Source of the DNA: Bradyrhizobium septentrionale
GTDB taxonomy: Bacteria; Pseudomonadota; Alphaproteobacteria; Rhizobiales; Xanthobacteraceae
Length of the DNA: 64,000 nt
Reading direction: 5' to 3'
Assembly: GCF_011516645.4 (NCBI RefSeq)
Contig: NZ_CP088285.1
Location: 5,040,501 to 5,104,500 of the forward strand
Shown: piece by piece, positions 15,794-24,966 of the stretch
Numbering within the stretch: position 1 is the stretch's first letter
How the letters are laid out: each line of letters starts with the position of its first letter
Translations under genes and position numbers: made by a program
The notes under the pieces: model-generated
Told to the model about the DNA's origin: nothing
Database searches by the model: none
What the model saw: the letters and a program-made list of their open reading frames with translations, nothing else

Positions 15794-16399
15794 CTAGAAT
15801 GGGTTCCAGGTCGCGCGCGGGGTGTATTTGAGATAGCCGACGCTGGCGCCGAGCCGCAGGCCGATGCCCGAGCGAATCGGGACCAGCACGATGTTGTTGG
15901 CGGTCAGTGCCGTCATGCCGAAGCCGCCGACGATATAGGCCGAGCCGTCGATGCCGACGAAGCGCTGATAGATCGCCTGCGTCGAGGGCAGGTTGTAGAC
16001 CAGCGTCATGGTCCGGGCGCCGTCGCCGCCCCAGTCGAAGCCGACCGAAGGACCTTGCCAGTAGACCCTGAGGTCGCCGGCGTTCTTGGTGTAGAGCGTG
16101 CCCTCGCCATAGCGCAGCCCGGCCACGAACGCGCCGGAGCCTTCCTCGCCGAGCACATAGCCGTTCGGCAGACCCCATTGGCTGACCGCGCGCTCGATGA
16201 CCGAGGCCAGCCCGCGCGAGACATTGCCGAAGAACTTGTGTCCGGCTCCGACCAGCTCGCCGGGCCCGTAAGTATACGGGGTCGGGTCACGCTGCGGCGG
16301 CGGATATTGCGGTGGCGGCGCCTGCTGTGCCGATGCCCCCGCGCTCCAGCACATCAGCGCGGCGAACGCGACCGCGGCAAGGCGTGATGCGAAACTCAT
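15794..16399 (-). CDS. eipA: EipA-family (DUF1134) envelope protein
   Basis: The 201-residue protein has a signal peptide (cleavage near ASAQQ, residue 25), a Pro-rich stretch, and a DUF1134 domain from about residue 48 to the end (GAGHKFFGNVSRGLASVIER, then WQGPSVGFDWGGDGARTM, then GGFGMTALTANNIVLVPIRS). DUF1134 defines EipA, a periplasmic beta-barrel-like protein needed for envelope integrity in Brucella. The length fits. It is a single gene, divergent from the YHS gene. Confidence 0.85.
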   Translation of the reverse strand: MSFASRLAAVAFAALMCWSAGASAQQAPPPQYPPPQRDPTPYTYGPGELVGAGHKFFGNVSRGLASVIERAVSQWGLPNGYVLGEEGSGAFVAGLRYGEGTLYTKNAGDLRVYWQGPSVGFDWGGDGARTMTLVYNLPSTQAIYQRFVGIDGSAYIVGGFGMTALTANNIVLVPIRSGIGLRLGASVGYLKYTPRATWNPF

Positions 16400-16492
16400 A
16401 AAGAACCCCTGCTATCGAATCCCGGGCGTTGCCCTTTAACCTGATGCCAACAGGCACGGCTCTAGGTTGCGTCCAGTGTCCCCTCGACTCGG

Positions 16493-17017
16493 ATGTTATC
16501 GGTATCAACTATGACGGTACAACGGCAGGAAAGATATGGATCGTGCCGGGGGATGGCGTTTTTCGGCCTGTTGGCGGGCATTTTGGCGGCTATCTGGCCG
16601 CCGCTGCCTGTTGCGGCCACCACGACCGAGCGCGTGGTGACGAACCGCTACTCGGGATTGGCGATCGAGGGATTCGATCCCGTCGCCTATTTCACCGACG
16701 CTGCCGCCACCCAGGGGCGGCCCGAATTCGAGGCCGCCGCAAGCGGCGTGGTTTGGCGTTTCCGCAACGAGGGCAACCGCGCCTCGTTCGTGGCGCATCC
16801 CGAAATCTATGGACCGCAGTTCGGCGGCTATGATCCGACCGACCTGGTGCGGGGCGTCACCTGTGCAGGCAATCCGCGATTCTGGGCGGTGGTCGGGAAC
16901 CGGCTTTACCTGTTCAACCGGGAACGCAGCCGCGATGCCTTCGCTGCCGATCCCGCGCACTTCCTGAATGAAGCCACGGCGCGCTGGCCGGAGCTGGCAG
17001 AAAATCTCGCGCAGTGA
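16493..17017 (+). CDS. YHS domain-containing protein
   Basis: The product is 174 residues from ATG 16493; later in-frame ATGs at 16511 and 16553 are also possible, and none has a strong ribosome site. A hydrophobic leader (MAFFGLLAGILAAIWPPLPV) precedes a YHS domain with the signature YSGLAIEGFDPVAYF and the later FGGYDP and GNRLYLFN blocks. YHS domains are small metal-binding modules, so a periplasmic metal-linked role is likely. It meets cysQ tail to tail with no gap between the stop codons. Confidence 0.75.
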   Translation: MLSVSTMTVQRQERYGSCRGMAFFGLLAGILAAIWPPLPVAATTTERVVTNRYSGLAIEGFDPVAYFTDAAATQGRPEFEAAASGVVWRFRNEGNRASFVAHPEIYGPQFGGYDPTDLVRGVTCAGNPRFWAVVGNRLYLFNRERSRDAFAADPAHFLNEATARWPELAENLAQ

Positions 17018-17845
17018 TCACGTCGCTGCGGCCGGGTCGCCCCAGGCAATGAACTCCGGCACCAGAAAGTCCTCGCGGCCGAGCCCGAAATGCAGTGGGC
17101 CTCCGCTCGCATCGGTTACCTTCCCGCCGGCGGCAACGACGACCGCGTGACCGGCCGCCACGTCCCATTCGGATGTGGGCGACAGGCGGGGATAGATGTC
17201 GACCTGACCTTCGGCGACACGGCCGAACTTGACGGCCGAGCCCAGCACGGCGCGGACCGCGCCGCCGCGTTCGTCGATGAAGGCTTCGGTGCGCGCATCG
17301 CCATGTGAGCGGCTGACCGCAACCGTCCAGGGCGCGCCGCGCGGCGGGCAGAGACGGGTCTTGATCGGCACGGCTTGCGCAACCGCGCCGTTCTGCAGCG
17401 TCAATCGCTCGGCGCCCTTGCCGACGATGCCGCGCCAGATCAAGCCGAGCGCGGGCGCACCGACGATGCCGAGCAGCGGCACGCCGTGCGTGACCAGCGC
17501 CACATTGACGGTGAATTCATTGCGGCCGGCGACGAACTCCTTTGTGCCGTCGAGCGGATCGATCAGGAAGAAACTGTCCTTGTAGGGTGGCGTCGCCAGA
17601 TGGACACGCTCCTCCGACAGCAGCGACACGTGCGGCGCCAGCCGCGTCAGCCCTTCGACGATGATATGGTCGGCGGCGAGATCGGCCTCGGTCACCGGCG
17701 AGCCGTCACTCTTGCCGGTGACATTCATCGCGGAACGGTTGACCGCAAGAATCGCTTCGCCGGCCCGGATCGCCAGTTCGGTCAGCGATTCGAGCAGCGT
17801 GGCGGCGGCCTCGCAGCCGATCACGGGCGGCTGTGCCTTATTCAT
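17018..17845 (-). CDS. cysQ: 3'(2'),5'-bisphosphate nucleotidase CysQ
   Basis: The 275-residue inositol-monophosphatase-superfamily protein shows the metal-binding motifs in order: Glu in TEADLAADHIIV, LLSEE, the DPLDGTKEF loop and EWDVAAGHAVV. CysQ hydrolyses 3'-phosphoadenosine 5'-phosphate (PAP) to AMP during sulfate assimilation, in the cytoplasm or at the membrane. The length matches the family. It is a single gene here; the palindromic repeat at 17930-17999 lies upstream. Confidence 0.9.
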   Translation of the reverse strand: MNKAQPPVIGCEAAATLLESLTELAIRAGEAILAVNRSAMNVTGKSDGSPVTEADLAADHIIVEGLTRLAPHVSLLSEERVHLATPPYKDSFFLIDPLDGTKEFVAGRNEFTVNVALVTHGVPLLGIVGAPALGLIWRGIVGKGAERLTLQNGAVAQAVPIKTRLCPPRGAPWTVAVSRSHGDARTEAFIDERGGAVRAVLGSAVKFGRVAEGQVDIYPRLSPTSEWDVAAGHAVVVAAGGKVTDASGGPLHFGLGREDFLVPEFIAWGDPAAAT

Positions 17846-17929
17846 GGGCGGGTCTCATATCCTGTTCGTCTTCCCCAGAGATCGTGATGCGATGACTCGG
17901 TCTCGCATCATGATCTCATCTCCTTGTTT

Positions 17930-17999
17930 GAGCGTGATCTTTTCGGAAAACCCGCTTCCACTGTGCGTGAACGCGGCGGTTCCGGTCCGGATCATGCTT
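17930..17999. repeat. Palindromic intergenic element (family C)
   Basis: The ends are near-inverted (GAGCGTGATC and GGATCATGCT) and the interior includes GGAAAACCCGCTTCCACT and GGTTCCGGTCC. Related copies are at 21680-21728 and 26177-26270. Confidence 0.75.
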
Positions 18000-18108
18000 T
18001 ATCAGTCCCGCCGCAAGCTGGCAGCATCCGTCTGCGCGGTGTATCAAGCCGACAGGCATGCGTGATTCGCACTCCTCCCGCGGCGTGCGGTTTTCCAGGA
18101 AACAATCA

Positions 18109-18756
18109 ATGTCTGGCACTTCGTCTCCCGGTCCCGCTCCCGATGCGCTCGAACTCGCGGCGCTGTTGTGCTCGCGGGTCTGTCACGATCTCATCAGTCC
18201 GGTCGGCGCGATCGTCAATGGGCTTGAGGTCCTTGACGACAATCCCAAGCCCGAAGACCGCGACTTCGCGCTCGATCTCATTCGCAAGAGCGCCAAGACC
18301 GCGTCGGCCCGGTTGCAGTTCTGCCGGCTGGCGTTCGGCGCCGCCGGTTCCTCCGGCGCGCAGATCGACCTCGGCGACGCCCAGAACATGGCTAAGGGGC
18401 ATATCGAGGACGGCAAGGTGACGCTGACCTGGAATTTGCCGCGGCTGCTGTTGCCGAAGAACCGGGTCAAGCTGCTGCTGAACATGCTGGTCATCGCGCA
18501 GCAGACGATACCGCGCGGCGGCACGCTGATCATCGATCCGGTCGGCGACGGCGAGACCATGAGCTTCCGCATCACAGCCGCAGGCCTCAATGCGCGGGTG
18601 CCGCAGAACATCGTCGATCTCTTGAATGCGACGTCGTCAAATACGGTCGATGCGCATGCGGTGCAGCCGCATTACACCCGCCTGCTCGCGGACGCCTGCG
18701 GGCTGAAGGTGACGCTCGCGCTCGATGGCGATAAGGTCATTATCGCAGCGTCCTGA
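18109..18756 (+). CDS. chpT: Histidine phosphotransferase ChpT
   Basis: The protein is 215 residues from ATG 18109 (an AGGA box lies 8 bases upstream; the frame is open to 18058 without signals). The dimerisation helix carries the phospho-accepting His26 in LLCSRVCHDLISPVGAIVNG. The remainder is the degenerate, non-ATP-binding Bergerat-like domain typical of ChpT, ending near KVTLALDGDKVII. In Caulobacter and relatives ChpT moves phosphate from CckA to CtrA and CpdR, controlling the cell cycle and flagella. CtrA is encoded 9 kb away. The chemotaxis operon follows. Confidence 0.9.
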   Translation: MSGTSSPGPAPDALELAALLCSRVCHDLISPVGAIVNGLEVLDDNPKPEDRDFALDLIRKSAKTASARLQFCRLAFGAAGSSGAQIDLGDAQNMAKGHIEDGKVTLTWNLPRLLLPKNRVKLLLNMLVIAQQTIPRGGTLIIDPVGDGETMSFRITAAGLNARVPQNIVDLLNATSSNTVDAHAVQPHYTRLLADACGLKVTLALDGDKVIIAAS

Positions 18757-18776
18757 ACGCGGCCGCGGCGACATCA

Positions 18777-18791
18777 TTAATCAAAGGTTAC
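18777..18791. promoter_or_regulatory. Candidate CtrA site upstream of cheA
   Basis: TTAA-N7-TTAC differs by one base from the CtrA consensus TTAA-N7-TTAA. It lies 156 bases before the chosen cheA start, in the chpT-cheA gap. A match of this quality can occur by chance, so this is only a candidate. Confidence 0.35.
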
Positions 18792-18947
18792 GACCGGCCG
18801 CGCGATTCGATCGCGCGGCCTTATCTCTTTGTTGATCCCGTTCTTTTCCATTTACTCAACCAAACTTAAACGCTTTGCGGACAAGCTGGCCCGGTTCCGT
18901 CAGGCGCGTCGATGTCGCGCGCCGCCGCGTTTTCGAAGGTTGGTTTC

Positions 18948-21680
18948 ATGGACGATCTGTTGCGCGAGTTCCTGACGGAGAGCAGCGAGAGCCTGGATAC
19001 GGTCGACAACCAGCTGGTGCAGTTCGAGCAGGATCCGAACAACGCGAAGATCCTGGATAACATTTTCCGCCTGGTGCACACCATCAAGGGCACCTGCGGC
19101 TTCCTCGGGCTGCCGCGGCTGGAAGCGCTGGCGCATGCCGGCGAGACCCTGATGGGCAAATTCCGCGACGGCATGCCGGTGAAGGCGGAAGCCGTGACGC
19201 TGATCCTGTCCTCGATCGACCGCATCAAGGAGATCCTTGCAGGGCTCGAGGCCACCGAGGCCGAGCCTGAAGGCAACGACCGCGGTCTGATTGATCAGCT
19301 GGAAGCGATGGTCGAGCGCGGCATGGCCGCAATGGCCGCTGGTGAGACGGCCGAAGAAGACGTGCCTGTCGTCGAAGCGCCGTCCGTGCAGGCTGACATG
19401 ACCCAAGCGATGACTGAAGGCACGCTGGTGGTGCAGACGCTGGAGCGTCCGCTGCGTCCGGGCGAGGTCTCGCTCGACGAGCTCGAGCGCGCCTTCCGCG
19501 AGACCGCGACCGAAGTCGCCGCACCCACTGCCGTTGCCAAGCCTGCGGCCGTGGCTCCCGCTGCCGAAGCTGCCGAGCCCGCGAAGAAGCCGGCCCGCAA
19601 GGCCGCCGGTGAGGATGTCCAGGAAGGCGACAAGATCGCCAACCAGTCGATCCGGGTCAATGTCGACACCCTCGAACACCTCATGACCATGGTCTCCGAG
19701 CTGGTGCTGACCCGCAACCAGCTGCTCGAGATCTCAAGGCGCAACGAGGACACCGAGTTCAAGGTGCCGCTGCAGCGGCTCTCCAACGTCACCGCCGAGC
19801 TGCAGGAGGGCGTCATGAAGACGCGCATGCAGCCGATCGGCAATGCCTGGCAGAAGCTGCCCCGCATCGTCCGCGACCTCTCCGGCGAACTCGCCAAGCA
19901 GATCGAACTGGAAATGCACGGCGCCGACACCGAGCTCGACCGCCAGGTGCTCGACCTGATCAAGGATCCCCTGACGCACATGGTGCGCAACTCCGCCGAC
20001 CATGGCCTGGAGACCACCGCCGAGCGGGTCGCGGCCGGCAAGCCCGAGCAGGGCACCATTCGCCTCTCCGCCTATCACGAGGGCGGCCACATCATCATCT
20101 GCATCGCCGACAATGGCCGCGGGCTCAACACCGAGCGGATCAAGGCCAAGGCGCTCCAGAACGGCCTCGTCACCGAGGCTGAGCTGGAGAAGATGACCGA
20201 AGCCCAGACCCACAAGTTCATCTTCGCGCCGGGCTTCTCGACCGCAGCGCAGGTGACCTCGGTATCCGGCCGCGGCGTCGGCATGGACGTGGTGCGCACC
20301 AACATCGACCAGATCGGCGGCACCATCGACATCAAGAGCGTGGCCGGCGAGGGCGCCTCCGTCACCATCAAGATCCCGCTGACCCTGGCGATCGTCTCCG
20401 CCTTGATCGTTGAAGCCGGCGGCGACCGTTTTGCCATTCCGCAGCTCTCGGTCGTTGAGCTGGTACGGGCCCGCGCCAACTCCGAGCACCGCATCGAGCG
20501 GATCAAGGACACCGCGGTCCTGCGGCTGCGCAACAAGCTGCTGCCGTTGATCCATCTCAAGAAGCTGCTCAAGATCGACGACGGCGCGACCACCACCGAC
20601 GCCGAGAACGGCTTCATCGTGGTCACGCAAGTCGGCAGCCAGACCTTTGGCATCGTGGTCGACGGCGTGTTCCACACCGAGGAGATCGTGGTCAAGCCGA
20701 TGTCCACCAAGCTGCGTCACATCGACATGTTCTCCGGCAACACCATTCTGGGCGATGGCGCCGTGATCATGATCATCGATCCCAACGGCATCGCCAAGGC
20801 GCTCGGCGCCTCCGGCTCCTCGGCCCATGACATGGCCGAGGACAATGCGAATGCCCACGCCTCGAGCGGCGAGCAGCTGACCTCGCTGCTGGTGTTCCGC
20901 GCCGGATCGAACCAGCCCAAGGCGGTGCCGCTCGGCCTCGTCACCCGGCTGGAAGAGATCGCAACCGACAAGATCGAGCTCAGTAACGGCCGCTACATGG
21001 TGCAGTACCGCGAGCAGCTGATGCCGCTGGTGCAGATGGCCGGTGTCGAGGTGCAGACACAAGGCGCGCAGCCGATCCTGGTGTTCGCCGACGACGGCCG
21101 CTCGATGGGGCTCGTGGTCGACGAGATCATCGACATCGTCGAGGAGCGGCTCAACATCGAGGTCGCAGGCTCGCAGGACGGCATTCTGGGCTCGGCCGTG
21201 ATCAAGGGCCAGGCCACCGAGGTGATCGACGTCGGCCACTTCCTGCCGATGGCGTTCGCCGACTGGTTCTCGCGCAAGGAGATGCGGCCGTCGGCGTCAG
21301 CGCAGTCGGTGCTGCTGGTCGACGACAGCGCGTTCTTCCGCAACATGCTGGCGCCGGTCTTGAAGGCCGCCGGCTACAAGGTGCGCACCGCGCCGAACGC
21401 CCAGGAAGGGCTCGCCGCGCTGCGCTCGGGGCAGGCCTTCGACGTGGTGCTGACCGACATCGAGATGCCCGAGATGAACGGCTTCGAGTTCGCCGAGAAC
21501 ATCCGCAGCGACCACAATCTGATCGGGCTGCCGATCATCGCGCTGTCGGCGATGGTGTCGCCGGCGGCGATCGAGCGCGGCCGGCAGGCCGGCTTCCACG
21601 ACTATGTCGCCAAGTTTGACCGTCCCGGACTGATCGCGGCGCTGAAAGAACAGACCGCCGAGCTGCGTCGGGCGGCCTAG
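18948..21680 (+). CDS. cheA: Hybrid chemotaxis histidine kinase CheA with two CheW-like domains and a receiver
   Basis: ATG 18948 (GAAGG box 8 bases upstream) starts at the usual MDDLLREFLTESSE, giving 910 residues. Domains in order are an Hpt/P1 domain with His44 (RLVHTIKGTCGFLG), an Ala/Pro-rich linker at about 110-220 with no clear P2, the P3 dimerisation helix (LEHLMTMVSELVLTRNQLLE), and the kinase domain with N box (HMVRNSADHG) and G boxes (DNGRGLN, GRGVGMDVV). A CheW-like P5, a second CheW-like domain and a C-terminal receiver (LLVDDSAFFRNM, DIEMPEMNGFEF) follow. It phosphorylates CheY and CheB at the receptor array. It is first in the che operon. Confidence 0.94.
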   Translation: MDDLLREFLTESSESLDTVDNQLVQFEQDPNNAKILDNIFRLVHTIKGTCGFLGLPRLEALAHAGETLMGKFRDGMPVKAEAVTLILSSIDRIKEILAGLEATEAEPEGNDRGLIDQLEAMVERGMAAMAAGETAEEDVPVVEAPSVQADMTQAMTEGTLVVQTLERPLRPGEVSLDELERAFRETATEVAAPTAVAKPAAVAPAAEAAEPAKKPARKAAGEDVQEGDKIANQSIRVNVDTLEHLMTMVSELVLTRNQLLEISRRNEDTEFKVPLQRLSNVTAELQEGVMKTRMQPIGNAWQKLPRIVRDLSGELAKQIELEMHGADTELDRQVLDLIKDPLTHMVRNSADHGLETTAERVAAGKPEQGTIRLSAYHEGGHIIICIADNGRGLNTERIKAKALQNGLVTEAELEKMTEAQTHKFIFAPGFSTAAQVTSVSGRGVGMDVVRTNIDQIGGTIDIKSVAGEGASVTIKIPLTLAIVSALIVEAGGDRFAIPQLSVVELVRARANSEHRIERIKDTAVLRLRNKLLPLIHLKKLLKIDDGATTTDAENGFIVVTQVGSQTFGIVVDGVFHTEEIVVKPMSTKLRHIDMFSGNTILGDGAVIMIIDPNGIAKALGASGSSAHDMAEDNANAHASSGEQLTSLLVFRAGSNQPKAVPLGLVTRLEEIATDKIELSNGRYMVQYREQLMPLVQMAGVEVQTQGAQPILVFADDGRSMGLVVDEIIDIVEERLNIEVAGSQDGILGSAVIKGQATEVIDVGHFLPMAFADWFSRKEMRPSASAQSVLLVDDSAFFRNMLAPVLKAAGYKVRTAPNAQEGLAALRSGQAFDVVLTDIEMPEMNGFEFAENIRSDHNLIGLPIIALSAMVSPAAIERGRQAGFHDYVAKFDRPGLIAALKEQTAELRRAA

Positions 21681-21728
21681 AGCATGATCCGGAAAAGTGG
21701 GAACCGGTTTTCCGATCGGATCATGCTC
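21680..21728. repeat. Palindromic intergenic element (family C) between cheA and cheW
   Basis: GAGCATGATCC at the left is inverted as GGATCATGCTC at the right, with an inner GGAAAAGTGGGAACCGG then TTTTCC hairpin. It starts on the last base of the cheA stop codon, inside the operon, and could affect message stability. Confidence 0.85.
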
Positions 21729-21757
21729 AAACAAAGGACTCGAAGGAAACAGGATCG

Positions 21758-22226
21758 ATGACCAGCAAGACCGAGACCAGCGAAGGCGCGATGGCCGAAT
21801 ACGTCACCGCCGTGATCGGCGGGCAGCTGTTCGGGCTGCCGATCTCGCGGGTGCAGGACGTGTTCATGCCGGAGCGGCTGACGCGCGTTCCCTTGTCGTC
21901 GGCCGAGATCGCCGGCGTGCTCAATTTGCGCGGCCGCATCGTCACCGTGGTCGACATGCGCGCCCGGCTCGGGCTGCCGAAGGCCGCTGACGGCCAGCCG
22001 CCGATGGCGGTCGGGGTCGACCAGCGCGGCGAATCCTATGGTCTTGATCGACCAGATCGGCGAAGTGCTGCGGCTGCCCGACGACAGCCGCCAGGACAAC
22101 CCGGTCAACCTCGATCCCCGCATGGCCAAGCTCGCCGGCGGCGTCTACCGCCTCGACGGCCAGCTCATGGTCGTCCTCGATATCGATCGTGTGCTCGAAC
22201 TGGTGCCCGACGCCAAAGCGGCGTGA
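21758..22226 (+). pseudogene. cheW: Chemotaxis adaptor CheW, frameshifted
   Basis: The first frame (from ATG 21758) encodes a normal CheW start: EYVTAVIGGQLFGLPISRVQ, NLRGRIVTVVDMRARLGLP and up to DQRGESYG. At 22040-22046 the homology jumps to another frame, which continues IDQIGEVLRLPDDSRQDNPV to the end ELVPDAKAA at 22226. Either one extra base or two missing bases explains it. Unshifted, the first frame runs to 22315 with a non-homologous Arg-rich tail. CheW links CheA to receptors. It may be a true mutation, partly covered by the CheW-like domains of CheA, or a sequencing error. Confidence 0.85.
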
Positions 22227-22289
22227 ACAGGGCCGCCAGAACTGAAGAACTGAAACATCCCAACGGGGATGAGGAAGTAGAGGTCGCAA

Positions 22290-22655
22290 ATGAGAACCTG
22301 TCTTGTTGTCGATGACTCAAGCGTCATTCGCAAGGTCGCCCGCCGCATCCTGGAAGGGCTCGACTTCCAGATCATCGAGGCCGAGGACGGCGCCAAGGCG
22401 CTCGAAGCCTGCAAGCGGGCGATGCCGGAGGCGGTGCTGCTCGACTGGAACATGCCGGTCATGGACGGCTACGAGTTTCTTGGCAATCTCCGCCGCATGC
22501 CCGGCGGTGATCAGCCCAAGGTCGTGTTCTGCACCAGCGAGAATGACGTCGCGCATATCGCACGCGCGCTGCATGCCGGTGCCAACGAATACATCATGAA
22601 GCCGTTCGACCGGGACATCGTCACCGCGAAGTTCCAGGAAGTCGGTCTGATTTAA
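22290..22655 (+). CDS. cheY: Chemotaxis response regulator CheY
   Basis: This is a single receiver domain of 121 residues. The acidic pair is Asp8-Asp9, the phospho-accepting Asp is residue 52 ([11 protein letters not shown]), the switch Thr/Ser follows CTSE, and the conserved Lys is in YIMKPF. No output domain is present, as expected for a CheY that binds the flagellar motor or acts as a phosphate sink. It lies between cheW and cheB. Confidence 0.92.
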   Translation: MRTCLVVDDSSVIRKVARRILEGLDFQIIEAEDGAKALEACKRAMPEAVLLDWNMPVMDGYEFLGNLRRMPGGDQPKVVFCTSENDVAHIARALHAGANEYIMKPFDRDIVTAKFQEVGLI

Positions 22656-22732
22656 GTCCATCGTTCGATCCGGCGGCAGAAGCCTTCGGCTCAACGGTTT
22701 GTTGTGCGTCGTGTTGCGTCGCTGGTGAAGTC

Positions 22733-23905
22733 ATGAGTATTGCGTTGACAAATGCTGCGGTCCCGACATTGACCCGTACCGACAAGGTGCGGGTGATGGT
22801 GGTCGACGATTCCGTGGTGATCCGCGGAATGATCTCGCGCTGGATCGGCGCCGAGCCCGACATGGAGGTGGTGGCATCGCTGCGCACCGGCCTCGATGCC
22901 GTCAACCAGCTCGAGCGCATCAACCCCGATGTCGCGGTGCTCGATATCGAAATGCCTGAGCTCGACGGCATCTCGGCGCTGCCGCAGCTGCTGGCGAAGA
23001 AGCGCGACCTCGTCATCATCATGGCCTCGACGCTGACCCGCCGCAATGCGGAGATCAGCCTGAAGGCGCTGTCGCTCGGCGCGTCCGATTACATTCCGAA
23101 GCCGGAAAGCACGCGCGAGGCGACCGCCGCGGAGACCTTCCGTCACGACCTGATCCAGAAGATCCGTCATCTCGGCGCCAAGGCGCGGCGCGGCACCGCG
23201 CACACGACGTCAAGCCCGCCGCTTGCGCCCGGACATGACAGATTGCGCACGGCGGCTCCGGGAGCGCCCGCTGCAGCCGTCGCGGCGGCGCCGATTGTGC
23301 GCCGCGCGTTCGGCCTGCTGCCGCCGAAGGTGCTGCTGATCGGCTCTTCCACCGGCGGCCCGCAGGCGCTGATGACGCTGGTCGGCGAGATCGGATCGGT
23401 GATCGATCGGTTCCCGGTGCTGATCACCCAGCACATGCCGCCGACCTTCACCACCATTCTCGCCGAGCATCTGGCGCGCGCCAGCAAGCGGCCGGCGCAT
23501 GAGGCGATCGACGGCGAGAGCATCAGGCCCGGCCAGATCTATCTGGCGCCGGGCGGACGTCACATGCGCATCGCCCGCCGCGGCATCGATGCCACCATCG
23601 CGCTCGACGACGGACCGCCGGTTAATTTCTGCAAGCCCGCGGTGGACCCGATGTTCACCTCCGCCATCGATGTCTGGCAGGGCAGCATCATGTCGGTGAT
23701 CCTGACCGGCATGGGCTCCGACGGCATGCGCGGCGGCAAGGATATCGTCGCCGCCGGCGGCAGCGTGATCGCCCAGGACGAAGCCACCAGCGTGGTGTGG
23801 GGCATGCCCGGAGCCGCGGCCAACGCCGGCATCTGCGCCGCCGTGCTGCCGCTCAATCAGATCGCACCGAAACTTGTTCGCGTGTTTTCGGGAGACCGTG
23901 CGTGA
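22733..23905 (+). CDS. cheB: Protein-glutamate methylesterase/deamidase CheB
   Basis: The 390-residue protein has an N-terminal receiver (Asp71 in [10 protein letters not shown]) and a C-terminal methylesterase domain. Catalytic residues are Ser206 ([11 protein letters not shown]), His234 (ITQHMPP) and Asp330 ([11 protein letters not shown]). It removes methyl groups from receptor glutamates during adaptation and is activated by CheA. The linker (residues 150-195) is Ala/Pro-rich. It overlaps cheR by 4 bases (GTGA), so translation is coupled. Confidence 0.94.
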   Translation: MSIALTNAAVPTLTRTDKVRVMVVDDSVVIRGMISRWIGAEPDMEVVASLRTGLDAVNQLERINPDVAVLDIEMPELDGISALPQLLAKKRDLVIIMASTLTRRNAEISLKALSLGASDYIPKPESTREATAAETFRHDLIQKIRHLGAKARRGTAHTTSSPPLAPGHDRLRTAAPGAPAAAVAAAPIVRRAFGLLPPKVLLIGSSTGGPQALMTLVGEIGSVIDRFPVLITQHMPPTFTTILAEHLARASKRPAHEAIDGESIRPGQIYLAPGGRHMRIARRGIDATIALDDGPPVNFCKPAVDPMFTSAIDVWQGSIMSVILTGMGSDGMRGGKDIVAAGGSVIAQDEATSVVWGMPGAAANAGICAAVLPLNQIAPKLVRVFSGDRA

Positions 23906-24774
23906 CGCCGCTGGACTATGAGTATCTGCGCAAGCTGCTGAAGGAACGTTCCGGCCTCGATCTGTCGCCCGACAAGCAATATCTGGTCGAGAGCCGCCTG
24001 CTGCCCTTGGCGCGCCGGTCGAACCTCGCCGGCATTCCCGAGCTGGTGCAGCGGATGAAGGGCGGCGCCGAGCGGCTGACCTCCGATGTGGTCGAGGCGA
24101 TGACCACCAACGAGACCTTCTTCTTTCGCGACAGGATCCCGTTCGATCATCTGAAGGACGCGGTGCTGCCCGCGCTGGCGCAGGCGCGCGCCTCCCGCCG
24201 CAGCCTGCGGATCTGGTGCGCGGCATCGTCGACCGGGCAGGAGCCCTATTCGATCGCGATGCTGCTGAAGGAAATGACCGCGCTGTTCGCCGGCTGGCGC
24301 ATCGAGATCGTCGCCACCGACCTGTCGCAGGCGGTGCTGGAAAAGTCCAAGGCCGCCCTGTTCAGCCAGTTCGAAGTGCAGCGCGGCCTGCCGATCCAGC
24401 TGCTGGTGAAGTATTTTGTGCAGAAGGGCGAGCTCTGGCAGCTCAACGCCGATATCCGCGGCATGGTGCAGCATCGCCAGCTCAATCTGCTGCAGGACCT
24501 GTCGCATCTCGGCACCTTCGACGTGATCTTCTGCCGCAACGTGCTGATCTATTTCGATCAGCAGACCAAGGCCGGCATCTTCGGCAAGATCGCGCGGATG
24601 CTCGAGCCCGACGGCGTGCTGGCGCTCGGCGCCGCGGAATCCGTGGTCGGCATCACCAATCTGTTCAGGCCCTATCCCGACCGGCGCGGGCTCTATCAGC
24701 CGAGCGTCGCCCCGGTCGCGCGCGCCGGCGCCGCGGTTCACGTGCTGAAGGCGGTCGCGTCGGCTGCGCGTTGA
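23902..24774 (+). CDS. cheR: Chemotaxis protein methyltransferase CheR
   Basis: GTG 23902, overlapping the cheB stop, gives 290 residues. The N-terminal helical domain begins [17 protein letters not shown] and includes [10 protein letters not shown]. The SAM-binding domain has [20 protein letters not shown] and the later [14 protein letters not shown] motif. It methylates receptor glutamates using S-adenosylmethionine, opposing CheB. It is the last gene of the cheAWYBR operon. Confidence 0.94.
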   Translation: MTPLDYEYLRKLLKERSGLDLSPDKQYLVESRLLPLARRSNLAGIPELVQRMKGGAERLTSDVVEAMTTNETFFFRDRIPFDHLKDAVLPALAQARASRRSLRIWCAASSTGQEPYSIAMLLKEMTALFAGWRIEIVATDLSQAVLEKSKAALFSQFEVQRGLPIQLLVKYFVQKGELWQLNADIRGMVQHRQLNLLQDLSHLGTFDVIFCRNVLIYFDQQTKAGIFGKIARMLEPDGVLALGAAESVVGITNLFRPYPDRRGLYQPSVAPVARAGAAVHVLKAVASAAR

Positions 24775-24814
24775 GCCAGATCGCTCCGGATCAGGGAAGG
24801 CGACTCCGCCTGTT

Positions 24815-24940
24815 CCGTCACCCTGAGGAGCCGCGAAGCGGCGTCTCGAAGGGTCGACGGCCACCAGCCGGGCCGTGCATCCTTCGAGGCTCGCCCAGCG
24901 GCGCAATTGCGCCGCAAGGCTCGCACCTCAGGATGACGGG
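24815..24940. repeat. Interspersed repeat with inverted ends (family A)
   Basis: CCGTCACCCTGAGG at the left matches, inverted, CCTCAGGATGACGG at the right. It is the opposite orientation of the element at 4559-4719 and lies downstream of cheR. Confidence 0.8.
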
Positions 24941-24966
24941 AATCGAGATGTGCGCGTCTCTGCCAG

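Noticed and set aside
19734..21239. A 501-codon open frame on the minus strand inside cheA
   Set aside because: It is the GC-rich antisense shadow of a certain cheA gene. The product is His/Asp/Gly-rich with no domain and no ribosome site.
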